Below, one piece after another: positions 33,717 to 42,191 of a DNA stretch of 61,433 bases. Numbering within the stretch: the stretch's first letter is position 1; each line of letters starts with the position of its first letter. The position numbers and the translations under genes were made by a program. Source of the DNA: Acholeplasmatales bacterium (GTDB lineage: Bacteria; Bacillota_I; Bacilli_A; Izemoplasmatales; Izemoplasmataceae); assembly GCA_007694145.1 (NCBI GenBank), contig RECF01000055.1, positions 1 to 61,433 on the forward strand. The letters are read 5' to 3'. The notes under the pieces were generated by a model that was not told the DNA's origin, made no database searches, and was given only the letters and a program-made list of their open reading frames with translations.

Positions 33717-34106
33717 TTACCCCTTCATGAGCGCTTTGACAATCGGTAGATCTGCAGCGGCCCAGTCAAGTGACATGAGCGCTGATTTGGGTAACCATAG
33801 CGCGTTTGGATGTTCGTGTAATGTGATTGATCCACGTTTAATGCGTGCATGATAAGCATGCATGGTGAGATGAAATGTTTGGTATTGATGCTGCACAGTT
33901 TGGATCCACGAAAGCACTTCAATCTCAACAGAAAGCTCCTCTTTGAGTTCACGGATTAAGGCTTCTTGATCGGTTTCACCGGGTTCGATTTTACCCCCAG
34001 GAAACTCCCACTTAAGCGCTAACTCACCGACATTTTTGCGCTGCGCACAAAAAATAGCATGGGCATCGTTGCTTAATACCGCTGCGACCACTTCAATCTG
34101 TTTCAT
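33717..34106 (-). CDS. NUDIX hydrolase, MutT/NudG type
   Basis: The 129-residue protein carries the complete NUDIX box, GGKIEPGETDQEALIRELKE followed by EL (G-x5-E-x7-REVxEExGV type, residues about 35-57). KQIEVVAAVLSNDAHAIFCAQR at the start and the WEFPGGK element are typical of 8-oxo-dGTP or CTP pyrophosphohydrolases that clean the nucleotide pool. The ATG at 34106 follows AAGGGG; a longer frame to 34235 has no ribosome-binding site. It is 18 bases upstream of the helicase gene and probably cotranscribed. Confidence 0.88.
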   Translation of the reverse strand: MKQIEVVAAVLSNDAHAIFCAQRKNVGELALKWEFPGGKIEPGETDQEALIRELKEELSVEIEVLSWIQTVQHQYQTFHLTMHAYHARIKRGSITLHEHPNALWLPKSALMSLDWAAADLPIVKALMKG

Positions 34107-34323
34107 CAAACACCCCTTAAAAACAATTACTATTATGATACCATGCGCGGTGAAGAAAAGAAAGATCGTAAGAAGCGTTTGCATGAGATGTCTGGGTGTG
34201 TATAGGCAATACAGGTTTTCTTTACCCATGGGCATATTTTTTCTCGACCGATTATCATGTTATATGGTATGATAAACGTAACACCATCAGAAGATAGAAG
34301 CCGTTTGATGAGGAGGTCACACG

Positions 34324-34680
34324 ATGCGCAAACCATGGCTCGCTCTAAAGGGTCACGTCAATATACTTAAATTGACGGTTTTTGCCGTGGTGCTTGCCTG
34401 GCTGTTATCGCAAGCGGTGCTTTGGCTTGAAAAGACCCAAGCGGCATCGACGCCTTTGATGTTTGTGTTATTGTATGGACTGGTTGTGCTGCAGCTTGTT
34501 GTTGTGACCATACAAGATATGGTAGGCCTCATTGCCTACATCAAACAGTTTTTAGTGAAATTAAGGATCGACCGGCCACCCTTGCGGTTACCGCGTCACC
34601 TTTTCAGCCGCTTTTTTCATGCTTTAGATCAAGTTTGCCTGTGTCAATCACACCAACAACTCGGCATCATGCGTTGTTGA
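34324..34680 (+). CDS. Small two-helix membrane protein, unknown
   Basis: This 118-residue protein starts after a strong GAGGAGG. Two hydrophobic segments (about residues 14-36 and 44-68) are followed by a basic tail with a few Cys and His near the end (VCLCQSHQQLGIMRC). I do not recognise it. It stands immediately before the 610-residue membrane protein, and its end seems to control that gene through a hairpin. A TGGTATGAT at 34265-34273 may be its extended -10 promoter. Confidence 0.55.
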   Translation: MRKPWLALKGHVNILKLTVFAVVLAWLLSQAVLWLEKTQAASTPLMFVLLYGLVVLQLVVVTIQDMVGLIAYIKQFLVKLRIDRPPLRLPRHLFSRFFHALDQVCLCQSHQQLGIMRC

Positions 34681-34681
34681 A

Positions 34682-34725
34682 CCTTTCGGTTTTTTCTCAT
34701 GCTTCAACCATAAAAAACTGAAAGG
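34682..34725 (+). promoter_or_regulatory. Hairpin hiding the ribosome-binding site of the next gene
   Basis: CCTTTCGGTTTTTT (34682-34695) can pair with AAAAAACTGAAAGG (34712-34725) over 14 bp, counting one G-U pair. The right arm contains the GAAAGG site of the gene at 34737. The left arm begins 1 base after the upstream stop, so a ribosome ending there would open it. Confidence 0.6.
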
Positions 34726-34736
34726 ATGTATTTCAT

Positions 34737-36569
34737 ATGTTAAACGACTTTGTGAAACGATACAAAGTTTCTTTGACAATGAGACAAGCCCATCCTTTAA
34801 CGATGCGCTTGTCTTTTTTGCTTAGAACTTTAGGAATGGTTAGTTTGTGGTTAGGGGTCGGCCTGTTAGTCGGCGCACTCAGTGGTACGCTCAGTTCGTT
34901 CAATTACCTATTCTTATGGATGCAAGTCACGTTTACTGTGACGTTGCTTGTGATGATCCACCGCAAGGCAACAGGGATGGCTAAGGCAGCCGACGCGCCA
35001 ACGGTGGTTCGGGATGTGTTGTTTGTAGAAGGCAGTTATGGTCTGGCGCGGTGGTATCTATCTACGGTGCTTGTGTACGCTTTGTTTTTCCCTGTCGTTG
35101 GGCACGTGTTGGTGCTGATACTGTTACTCGTGTTGTCGCTTTTAACAAGCGGTGTTTGGTTGGCGATGAGCTGGAAAGAAGATCGGCGATTGATGCGTGA
35201 AACGGTGGTGCTTGCAGGGGTCTTGACGCTGATACACTTGGCGCTTTTGGTGCTCATGCCGATTCGTTCACTCACCCTCAACTACTTGGTGAGTGCAACG
35301 GTGATGGCCATCATGGTGCTCACTTTAGAAAACGCCCATCAGCCGCTCTATGGTGAGACGGTGAAGATGCGTCGATATGTCAGGTTTGCGTTACCGGCTC
35401 TTTTGGTAATCGTTGCACTGTTTGGGTTGAGTGGCCGGGTACGGTTGATGACCTGGTTTGCGACAGAACTCAATGTAGCAGAACGCATCGTGCTTGAGCA
35501 TCATTCCGTCAACAACCCCCATATTCGTCGCAGCGAATCCTTGATTTATCCGGATGGTGAAAGGATTTTGATGATCGAGTATGAGGTCATAGAGAGTACG
35601 GCTAGACGATCATTTGTCCAAGTCTATGACCGAAGCGGCAACCACATAAAAATGGTGGAATTTCCAGAACTCGGTCCGACTGTCGTGCTGTCTAACACCG
35701 GCCTTTACATCCAGGTGAACCGCCATCCCGAATGTTTCTTGCTTGAACCGTGTGACGTCGAAGACATCAGTTTGAGGGCCCATCACCTTTACCGACTCGA
35801 CGAGAGCCATAACTTTGAGTTGATCGTCGTTGAGGCGCTGATTGGGCCAATCAGCTATGTGGTCGAAGAGGGTGACACGATTCGGTTGTTTACCGGCGAT
35901 CACATCGGGGTCTATGATCGTGTCACGCAATCACTTAACTGGCAGTCGCTGGATGCGCTCGCGCCGTTTCGCTATCAAGATGCCGTTCGGTATTTTTGGC
36001 TTGAAGCAAACGGCAAGGTCCATACGAACATGATGCCCCCCTCAAGTCAAGTGAATCAACCGCGTGCCTTGCCCTTTTTTACAGGATCGGTCCTTGGTTA
36101 TCACGACGGCTATGTTGTGGGTTACAAGGGGGACCCGAATGATCTGGATATTTGGTTGCTTGACTTGTATGAAGAAACAGCTTTAGCCGTGCCGAACCTT
36201 CCCTTTGTCCCGTTTGTATTTTGGGTGGATCAACACCGTCTCATTACGATGACGAGCGGTACGCTTGGCTTTCAGCGACCGACGATGACATCGATTCCCA
36301 TACCGGGGGCTAGACCGATTGAGTTGCCTTATGATTTCAGGCTTAATTTTAGTTTAACCCGTGAAGGTGTGTTCACAGTCTTGATGGATGATGAACGTAC
36401 GATCATGGCGCGACTTGCGCCTGAACAACGCATCACGATTGTCATGCGGCAAGAGAAACTGGGTGTGCTAATCGATGAGCCAGTCGCGCTGATTGGACTT
36501 TTGGCTGGGTTCGTGTATCCGGCGTTGCTTAAAAAGCGTTGGTCACAGGTCATGGGCGAAAATGCTTGA
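34737..36569 (+). CDS. Membrane protein with large C-terminal domain, unknown
   Basis: The 610-residue protein has about seven hydrophobic segments in residues 25-235, then a mainly beta domain (about 240-580), probably outside the cell. A final helix lies near residues 580-600. The beta part, with pieces such as SLIYPDGERILMIEYEV, SFVQVYDRSGNHIKMVEF and GSVLGYHDGYVVGYKG, suggests a propeller-like fold, but no family is recognised. Its ribosome-binding site is inside a hairpin coupled to the upstream gene. A sensor or transport role would be a guess. Confidence 0.6.
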   Translation: MLNDFVKRYKVSLTMRQAHPLTMRLSFLLRTLGMVSLWLGVGLLVGALSGTLSSFNYLFLWMQVTFTVTLLVMIHRKATGMAKAADAPTVVRDVLFVEGSYGLARWYLSTVLVYALFFPVVGHVLVLILLLVLSLLTSGVWLAMSWKEDRRLMRETVVLAGVLTLIHLALLVLMPIRSLTLNYLVSATVMAIMVLTLENAHQPLYGETVKMRRYVRFALPALLVIVALFGLSGRVRLMTWFATELNVAERIVLEHHSVNNPHIRRSESLIYPDGERILMIEYEVIESTARRSFVQVYDRSGNHIKMVEFPELGPTVVLSNTGLYIQVNRHPECFLLEPCDVEDISLRAHHLYRLDESHNFELIVVEALIGPISYVVEEGDTIRLFTGDHIGVYDRVTQSLNWQSLDALAPFRYQDAVRYFWLEANGKVHTNMMPPSSQVNQPRALPFFTGSVLGYHDGYVVGYKGDPNDLDIWLLDLYEETALAVPNLPFVPFVFWVDQHRLITMTSGTLGFQRPTMTSIPIPGARPIELPYDFRLNFSLTREGVFTVLMDDERTIMARLAPEQRITIVMRQEKLGVLIDEPVALIGLLAGFVYPALLKKRWSQVMGENA

Positions 36570-36605
36570 CTTGGCGCATATAAAGGTCAAGGGTTTTCAG
36601 TTTTT

Positions 36606-36634
36606 CCAATAAACTGACACGTTCGATTGTTATA
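36606..36634 (+). promoter_or_regulatory. Putative ECF sigma promoter
   Basis: CCAATAAA (36606-36613), 15 bases and GTTATA (36629-36634) match the two elements at the sigma locus. The surrounding bases (TTTTT before, TTCG in the spacer) also resemble the element at 27686-27716. It lies 19 bases before the next ATG. Confidence 0.55.
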
Positions 36635-36653
36635 GACGTGGAGGTTTGATACC

Positions 36654-37118
36654 ATGCCTAAACACCCGCACACCTATACCCGGCTGATGCTCGGTTTTGG
36701 TCTTGCAACGGTGCTTTTTGCGCTGTTACCTATTTTACGTTTCGATGACGTCTCTTATCGCGGCTATACCCTCATTTTTGGCCGCACGCTCATCGATATC
36801 AGTCCATTTGGACTGGATACGATTGCTGCGGCTAGACTGCCGTTTTCCGGTGCGGCACTGGGGGCGTTTGTTTTGCCGTTACTTGGTGGGTTGATTATCC
36901 TTGTGCATCGCCAGTTGGCGATGGTTTCACTGGCGTGTTTTCTTGTGGGTCTCTTTTTGCAGTGGTCACTCACTGAACAGGTGCAAATCGCCTACACCTT
37001 GTTTGGCACAGAACGCACCATGCATGTCGATTGGATCCGTATGGGCGGTCTTTATGGCGCCATGCTCATGACGTTGTTCGGTGGTATCACCAGTATGTTA
37101 CTTGCGATGAAATCATAA
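36654..37118 (+). CDS. Small multi-helix membrane protein, probable stress regulon member
   Basis: This 154-residue protein has four or five hydrophobic segments (about 10-27, 58-80, 84-102 and 128-150). No family is recognised. GTGGAGG precedes the ATG. It is followed 24 bases later by a GlsB/YeaQ-type gene, and the two should be one transcript. The upstream motif links it to the ECF sigma factor, which suggests a role in envelope stress; that link is inference. Confidence 0.6.
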   Translation: MPKHPHTYTRLMLGFGLATVLFALLPILRFDDVSYRGYTLIFGRTLIDISPFGLDTIAAARLPFSGAALGAFVLPLLGGLIILVHRQLAMVSLACFLVGLFLQWSLTEQVQIAYTLFGTERTMHVDWIRMGGLYGAMLMTLFGGITSMLLAMKS

Positions 37119-37142
37119 ATAAATACAGAAGGAGAGATGTAG

Positions 37143-37379
37143 ATGTCTTGGCTTGTTTGGATTATCTTTGGTTTACTTGTCGGTTATATTGCCAACCGGA
37201 TTATGGGTCGGCGACGCGGTTTACTTCGCAACATGATCATCGGCTTGCTCGGTGCTGTGCTTGGCGGTTGGTTGGCCTCACTTGCGGGTATCGGCTCAGT
37301 GACAGCGTTCACCATTGAAGGATTTTTAATTGCAATCGGTGGCGCCGTGCTGTTGATTTGGTTGCTTCGAAGGCTTTAG
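37143..37379 (+). CDS. GlsB/YeaQ/YmgE family membrane protein
   Basis: The 78-residue protein has three hydrophobic segments and the family pattern: WLVWIIFGLLVGYIANRIMG at the start, then a Gly-rich NMIIGLLGAVLGGWLASLAG and a final helix. Members are small stress-linked membrane proteins (GlsB in enterococci). AGAAGGAGAG lies before the ATG. Its place after the candidate ECF promoter fits an envelope stress role. Confidence 0.88.
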   Translation: MSWLVWIIFGLLVGYIANRIMGRRRGLLRNMIIGLLGAVLGGWLASLAGIGSVTAFTIEGFLIAIGGAVLLIWLLRRL

Positions 37380-37395
37380 AGGATAGTATCACATC

Positions 37396-37436
37396 AAAAA
37401 GCAACACCCCTTGTGTGAGGGTGCGTTGCTTTTTTG
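37396..37436. terminator. Bidirectional intrinsic terminator
   Basis: AAAAAGCAAC-ACCC and GGGT-GCGTTGCTTTTTT pair over about 13 bp with one bulge. It lies between the convergent GlsB-type and threonine aldolase genes. Confidence 0.88.
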
Positions 37437-37449
37437 TATTAAGAAAGCA

Positions 37450-38466
37450 CTACATAAGCTCGATGGTTGTGCGAAGAGCGTCCATGAAGGTGTCGATGTC
37501 GTCTTGGCGGATGTCATGGTGACAAACAAGACGCATGGTATCGCCTTTATAGGCACCAAGGTGGATGCCTTGCTCAAGAAGGGCCTGATGGAGTTTCACC
37601 CGGTCATAGGTGGTTTTCACAAACACCATGTTGATGTCTAAGGCATCAAAGTCGACCGTAAACCCAGGAAGCGTCGACAGTTGCTTAGCGAGATAGCGGG
37701 CGTTTTGATGGTCGGTTTCAAGTCGGGTAATCATCGTTTTAAGGGCAAGCAATCCCGCGGCACCGAGAACACCCGCCTGACGCATGCCACCGCCGAGCAT
37801 CTTGCGGTATTTGCGCGCCCGGTGAATGAAGGCGCAAGACCCCACAAGCAGACTGCCAACCGGCGCAGAGAGCCCCTTTGAAAGACAAAACATCACCGAA
37901 TCAGCATACTGGGCGATGGCTTTTGGGGAACAGTTCAGGTGTGTCGCGGCGTTGAACAGTCGTGCTCCGTCAAGATGGACAGGGATCGTGTGTGTCGTGG
38001 CGAGATGGTAGATGGCTTGCATCGCATCAAGCGGTATGACAACCCCTGTGCCGTGGGCATTTTCAAGACAGATCAAACCGGTTTTCGGATGATGGATGTC
38101 ATCGCGGCGGATCCCTTTTTCGATGGCATCTAATGGTAAAATACCCCGCTGTTCTTCAATCAGGTGGAAACTGACCGCCGACAAAACTGCCGCGGCACCG
38201 ACTTCATAATTTTTGATGTGTGAGCGTGAACCGACGATGATTTCATCGCCACGCGCTGTGTGGGCCATGATGGCCAGTTGGTTGCCCATCGTACCGCTTG
38301 GCACAAAGAGGGCCGCTTCTTTATCAAGCATACGGGCGGCGGTGTCTTCGAGCGTTTTTAAGGTGGGATCTTCTTCATAGACATCATCCCCGACGACGGC
38401 CTGGTACATAGCCTCGCGCATGGCGGGTGTCGGTTGGGTAAGGGTGTCGCTACGGAAATCAATCAT
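37450..38466 (-). CDS. ltaE: Low-specificity L-threonine aldolase
   Basis: The 338-residue PLP enzyme splits L-threonine or L-allo-threonine into glycine and acetaldehyde. Fold-type I hallmarks are MIDFRSDTLTQPTPAMREAM at the start, VGDDVYEEDPT, FVPSGTMGNQLA, HLDGARLFNAA and the PLP lysine in FCLSKGLSAPVGSLLVG. GGAG lies 7 bases before the ATG at 38466; a longer frame to 38502 is rejected. It is a single gene, divergent from the YgiQ gene. Confidence 0.94.
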   Translation of the reverse strand: MIDFRSDTLTQPTPAMREAMYQAVVGDDVYEEDPTLKTLEDTAARMLDKEAALFVPSGTMGNQLAIMAHTARGDEIIVGSRSHIKNYEVGAAAVLSAVSFHLIEEQRGILPLDAIEKGIRRDDIHHPKTGLICLENAHGTGVVIPLDAMQAIYHLATTHTIPVHLDGARLFNAATHLNCSPKAIAQYADSVMFCLSKGLSAPVGSLLVGSCAFIHRARKYRKMLGGGMRQAGVLGAAGLLALKTMITRLETDHQNARYLAKQLSTLPGFTVDFDALDINMVFVKTTYDRVKLHQALLEQGIHLGAYKGDTMRLVCHHDIRQDDIDTFMDALRTTIELM

Positions 38467-38549
38467 GGGAACACTCCAGTGTGTGACATAGTATGGTTTC
38501 ATTATACCTAATGGTGGGCAAAAGAAAACAATGAGTTTGCGAGAAATTG

Positions 38550-38558
38550 TGGTATAAT
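38550..38558 (+). promoter_or_regulatory. Extended -10 promoter of the YgiQ gene
   Basis: TGGTATAAT lies 15 bases before the ATG at 38574, leaving a very short leader. No good -35 box is present. Confidence 0.5.
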
Positions 38559-38573
38559 AACGCCGGTGATTCT

Positions 38574-40358
38574 ATGAACCGATTTGTACCGATGAGCCGG
38601 CAAGAGATGCAGGCTGCAGGTTTTGAGCAAGCTGATTTTATCATCGTGAGTGGGGATGCGTATGTCGACCATCCCTCTTTTGGTCATGCGCTGATTGCGC
38701 GGACGTTAGAACGCTTCAACTACAAAGTGGCGATCATCGCCCAACCCGACATGGACAAGGATGACGAGTTTCTCGCCCTTGGGAAACCGCGGCTTGGCTT
38801 TATGGTCACAGCGGGTAATATCGATTCAATGGTCAACCATTATACGGTGGCGAAGAAACGCCGTCGTCAGGATGCGTATACCGAAGGTGGCATGAACACC
38901 CGCCGTCCCGACCGGGCGACGATCCGCTACTGCAAGAAAGTGCGGGCCTTGTTTGGTGATGTGCCCATCATCATCGGGGGCATTGAAGCGTCCTTGCGCC
39001 GCTTAGCGCACTACGATTACTGGGATGATGCCATCAGACGGTCGATTCTCCTAGATTCGGGTGCCGACCTGCTGGTGTATGGCATGGCGGAAAAGACGGT
39101 CATTGCCGTCGCAGAAGCGCTGGAGAGTGGTCTTGATATCCGCGATCTCATCTTTTTGAACAACACCGTCTGGAAGACGAAGAAACCCAACTATCTCCCG
39201 CAAGACGCCATCCATCTCCCTGATTTCGACGCCATTTTGGAAGACAAGCAGGCGTTTGTGGCAAGTTTTCAGATGCAGTACAAACAGGCGCATCTTAAAG
39301 ACGCTCTGGCGCTTGTTGAGCGGTATACACGCCATTACGTGATCCAAAACCCCCGTGAAGAACCGTTGCAACAGTCGGAGATGGACGACATTTACGATTT
39401 ACCGTTTCAGCGTGTTCCGCACCCACGTTACACGGCGCCGATTCCCGCCCTTGAAGAAGTGCGCTTCAGCCTGACCGCCAATCGCGGTTGTTTTGGTGGT
39501 TGTAACTTTTGTGCTTTGACATTTCACCAAGGTAAAGTTATCCAGTCACGGACTAAGGCATCCTTGCTTAAGGAAGCAGAAAGACTGACCGATGATCCTG
39601 ATTTCAAAGGGTATATCCATGACGTCGGCGGCCCGACGGCCAACTTTTACCGGCCCAGCTGCGCCAAACAGTTGAAGCATGGGGTGTGTCACCATAAGGC
39701 GTGCATCGGTTTTGAACCCTGTGACGCGCTTGAGGTCGACCACCGTGACTATTTAGATATCCTCCGGGCGCTTCGAGCGTTGCCGAAGGTCAAAAAAGTG
39801 TTCGTCCGTTCGGGTGTACGCTATGATTATGTATTGTATGACAAAGACCCGAGCTTTTTTGAAGAACTGGTCGAGCACCATATTTCCGGTCAACTCAAAA
39901 TCGCCCCTGAACATGTCGATGATGCCGTACTAAAGGTCATGGGCAAACCGTCGAGCATCCTTTATGAACGGTTCGTCAAGCGTTACAAGCAGCTGAACGA
40001 GCGGTTTGGTAAAAACCAGTTCATCGTCCCTTATCTCATGTCATCGCATCCCGGTTCAACGCTTGATAGTGCGATACAGCTTGCTGTTTATCTCAAGAAG
40101 AACCATCAGCGTGTCGAGCAGGTTCAAGATTTTTACCCCACCCCGGGTACCGCTTCGACATGCATGTACCATACCGGCATCAATCCCTTTACCAATGCAG
40201 TGGTCCACGTCCCTAAATCCGCCCGTGAGAAAGCGATGCAGCGGGCGCTGATTCAGTATAGCGACCCGAAGAACCATCGACTTGTCAAAGAAGCACTCTA
40301 CAAGGCGGGTCGTCAGGATTTGATTGGACACGGTCCACATTGCCTCATTCGACCTTAG
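38574..40358 (+). CDS. YgiQ family radical SAM protein
   Basis: The 594-residue protein begins with MNRFVPMSRQEMQAAGFEQ. It has the cobalamin-like N-terminal region (IIGGIEASLRRLAHYDYW) and the radical SAM cluster CFGGCNFCAL (C-x3-C-x2-C, about residues 305-312). VFVRSGVRYDY, LKIAPEHVDDAVLKVMGKP and QVQDFYPTPGTASTCMYHTG are YgiQ-specific. The substrate of this conserved family is not known. The start at 38547 is upstream of the promoter and is rejected; an ATG at 38592 is a possible alternative. Confidence 0.92.
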   Translation: MNRFVPMSRQEMQAAGFEQADFIIVSGDAYVDHPSFGHALIARTLERFNYKVAIIAQPDMDKDDEFLALGKPRLGFMVTAGNIDSMVNHYTVAKKRRRQDAYTEGGMNTRRPDRATIRYCKKVRALFGDVPIIIGGIEASLRRLAHYDYWDDAIRRSILLDSGADLLVYGMAEKTVIAVAEALESGLDIRDLIFLNNTVWKTKKPNYLPQDAIHLPDFDAILEDKQAFVASFQMQYKQAHLKDALALVERYTRHYVIQNPREEPLQQSEMDDIYDLPFQRVPHPRYTAPIPALEEVRFSLTANRGCFGGCNFCALTFHQGKVIQSRTKASLLKEAERLTDDPDFKGYIHDVGGPTANFYRPSCAKQLKHGVCHHKACIGFEPCDALEVDHRDYLDILRALRALPKVKKVFVRSGVRYDYVLYDKDPSFFEELVEHHISGQLKIAPEHVDDAVLKVMGKPSSILYERFVKRYKQLNERFGKNQFIVPYLMSSHPGSTLDSAIQLAVYLKKNHQRVEQVQDFYPTPGTASTCMYHTGINPFTNAVVHVPKSAREKAMQRALIQYSDPKNHRLVKEALYKAGRQDLIGHGPHCLIRP

Positions 40359-40396
40359 ACAGGCGACAACTAAAACCGTTTTCACCAAACATTCGA

Positions 40397-40425
40397 TTGC
40401 ATCATGGCAGTGAATGGTGTACACT
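40397..40425 (+). promoter_or_regulatory. Promoter of the OFA-type transporter gene
   Basis: TTGCAT (40397-40402), 17 bases and TACACT (40420-40425) lie 43 bases before the ATG. Confidence 0.6.
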
Positions 40426-40468
40426 GTCTTTGGATTTGTTTGAAATTCAAAGCAAATGGGGGAAGCCC

Positions 40469-41623
40469 ATGAAAACATTCCTCTTTCTATTGGCAAGTTT
40501 TTTTGTCATGATGGTGATGGGAACCGTCTATACTTGGAGTGTGTTCCGAGTTGAAGTCGAATCGGTGTATCAGGCGTCGGCCTTGCAAAGCGGGCTGCCG
40601 TACATGGCATCGCTGTTTTTTTATGCCATTGCGATGATGGTGACTGGTCGGGTGCTGAACATGGGCAACACCCGAAAAATAGCGGCAGTGGGTGCGCTAT
40701 TGATTGCGGTTGGTTGGTTGCTTGCTGCGCAGTCTTCCTCTTTGCTTGCCTTGACACTCAGCTATGGCGTCTTGATCGGTGTGGGTGTTGGGATGGTCTA
40801 TGGGATTCCGGTCTTTCTCGTCAACCGGCGCTATGAAAAAAGTGGATTGTACGCGGGCATCATTTTGTCGGGCTTTGGCGCGTCACCGCTGGTGACGGCG
40901 CCGCTTGTGCACCGGTTGATTGTCGCGCATGGTTTGATGCAAACCTTTCTATTTATGGGCGCGGTGAGTCTTGTCGTGCTCATACCGCTTTGTTTGTTGT
41001 TTAAGGGGAAAGCAGCAGGGGTCAACCCGCTCGATCAAGCGGTCGCAAAGGCCGCGACACCCGGTATCTTTCCGCTGCTTTATGCGATCTTTTTAATCGG
41101 GACGACCATCGGCTTGATGATGATTGGACTTTCATACCGAATCGGTGTCGTCAACTATGGTTTCGATGTCCGACGTGTCGCACTCTCCCTTTCATTTTTC
41201 GCCGTCCTCAACGGGATCGCTCGACCACTTTTTGGCTTGTTAGTCGATAAAAAAGGCTTTTTGTTTGCGAGCGGACTCAACGGACTGTTGAGTGTGATGG
41301 CGGCGTTGTTGGCGCTTGTGAATAATGGTCAGATATTGTTGGTTTACGGTTTAAGTATGGGATTGTTCTGGTTTAGCCTCGGTGGTTGGTTGGCGATGTT
41401 GCCGGCGAGTATCAAACTGTATTTTGGCACAGGCGACTATGCGAAACGGTATGGCTTGATGTTCACCGCATACGGATTTGGGGCGATGCTTGGGACCGTG
41501 TTAAGTGGTGTGGTACTAGATGTGTTCGTCGGGACAGCGGTTCTTTATGCTTTAGTCATCGGTTTGCTAGGCATGGTTTTCATCTTGCGCAGTCATCTCA
41601 GGAAACGCTTGAAGACCGCGTGA
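40469..41623 (+). CDS. MFS transporter, OFA (oxalate/formate antiporter-like) family
   Basis: The 384-residue protein has twelve predicted membrane helices. The first helix runs into GTVYTWSVFRVEVE, the OFA signature, and helix 4-5 has GVLIGVGVGMVYGIPVFLVNRRYEKSG. OFA members exchange small carboxylates such as oxalate and formate; the substrate here is unknown. The ATG at 40469 follows GGGGGAAG; the longer frame to 40340 covers the promoter and is rejected. Confidence 0.88.
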   Translation: MKTFLFLLASFFVMMVMGTVYTWSVFRVEVESVYQASALQSGLPYMASLFFYAIAMMVTGRVLNMGNTRKIAAVGALLIAVGWLLAAQSSSLLALTLSYGVLIGVGVGMVYGIPVFLVNRRYEKSGLYAGIILSGFGASPLVTAPLVHRLIVAHGLMQTFLFMGAVSLVVLIPLCLLFKGKAAGVNPLDQAVAKAATPGIFPLLYAIFLIGTTIGLMMIGLSYRIGVVNYGFDVRRVALSLSFFAVLNGIARPLFGLLVDKKGFLFASGLNGLLSVMAALLALVNNGQILLVYGLSMGLFWFSLGGWLAMLPASIKLYFGTGDYAKRYGLMFTAYGFGAMLGTVLSGVVLDVFVGTAVLYALVIGLLGMVFILRSHLRKRLKTA

Positions 41624-41680
41624 AGTAGACGTTATAAACAAACAAGAGGCGCACTGTGTCACGAGGTGAGCGTGCTTGAA

Positions 41681-41709
41681 CAAAAGGCCCTGACATGCAG
41701 GGCCTTTTG
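41681..41709. terminator. Bidirectional intrinsic terminator
   Basis: CAAAAGGCCCTG and CAGGGCCTTTTG pair perfectly over 12 bp with a 5-base loop between the convergent transporter and ribH genes. Confidence 0.92.
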
Positions 41710-41729
41710 TATGGAATGTGGTTGAAAGA

Positions 41730-42191
41730 TTAGAGTACTTTAAGCAAGTTGACCATTTCAATTGCGGTCATCGCAGCGTCGAAGCCTTTGTTGCCGGCTT
41801 TTGTGCCGGCCCGTTCAATCGCTTGTTCAATCGTGTCGGTCGTCAACACGCCAAACACGACGGGAACACCCGATTCAAGCGAAACTTGAGCAATGCCTTT
41901 GGTCACTTCGCTGGCCACATAATCAAAATGCGGCGTGCTGCCCCGAATCACGGCACCAAGACAAATGACGGCGTCATAGCGTTTGGTGTTTGCCGCATGC
42001 TTGGCGATGAGCGGGATTTCAAATGCACCGGGTACCCAGGTGATGTCGATGGCATCGGGACTTGCACCATGACGAATCAGGGCGTCTTTGGCGCCTTCGA
42101 GAAGTTTGCTGCCAATCAGTTCATTGAACCGACCGACGATGAGATTGAATGACAGTGTTTCTGCAGATAGATGGCCTTCATAAATTTTCAT
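41730..42191 (-). CDS. ribH: 6,7-dimethyl-8-ribityllumazine synthase
   Basis: The 153-residue enzyme condenses the pyrimidine intermediate with the four-carbon product of RibB. It has the lumazine synthase signature: [40 protein letters not shown] (with the catalytic His), and [24 protein letters not shown] in the last third. It overlaps the end of ribBA by 14 bases and is last in the rib operon. AAGGAGG precedes the ATG. Confidence 0.97.
   Translation of the reverse strand: MKIYEGHLSAETLSFNLIVGRFNELIGSKLLEGAKDALIRHGASPDAIDITWVPGAFEIPLIAKHAANTKRYDAVICLGAVIRGSTPHFDYVASEVTKGIAQVSLESGVPVVFGVLTTDTIEQAIERAGTKAGNKGFDAAMTAIEMVNLLKVL

Noticed and set aside
34133-34336. 67-residue minus-strand frame before the NUDIX gene
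   Set aside because: It overlaps the promoter region and has no ribosome-binding site or recognisable sequence.
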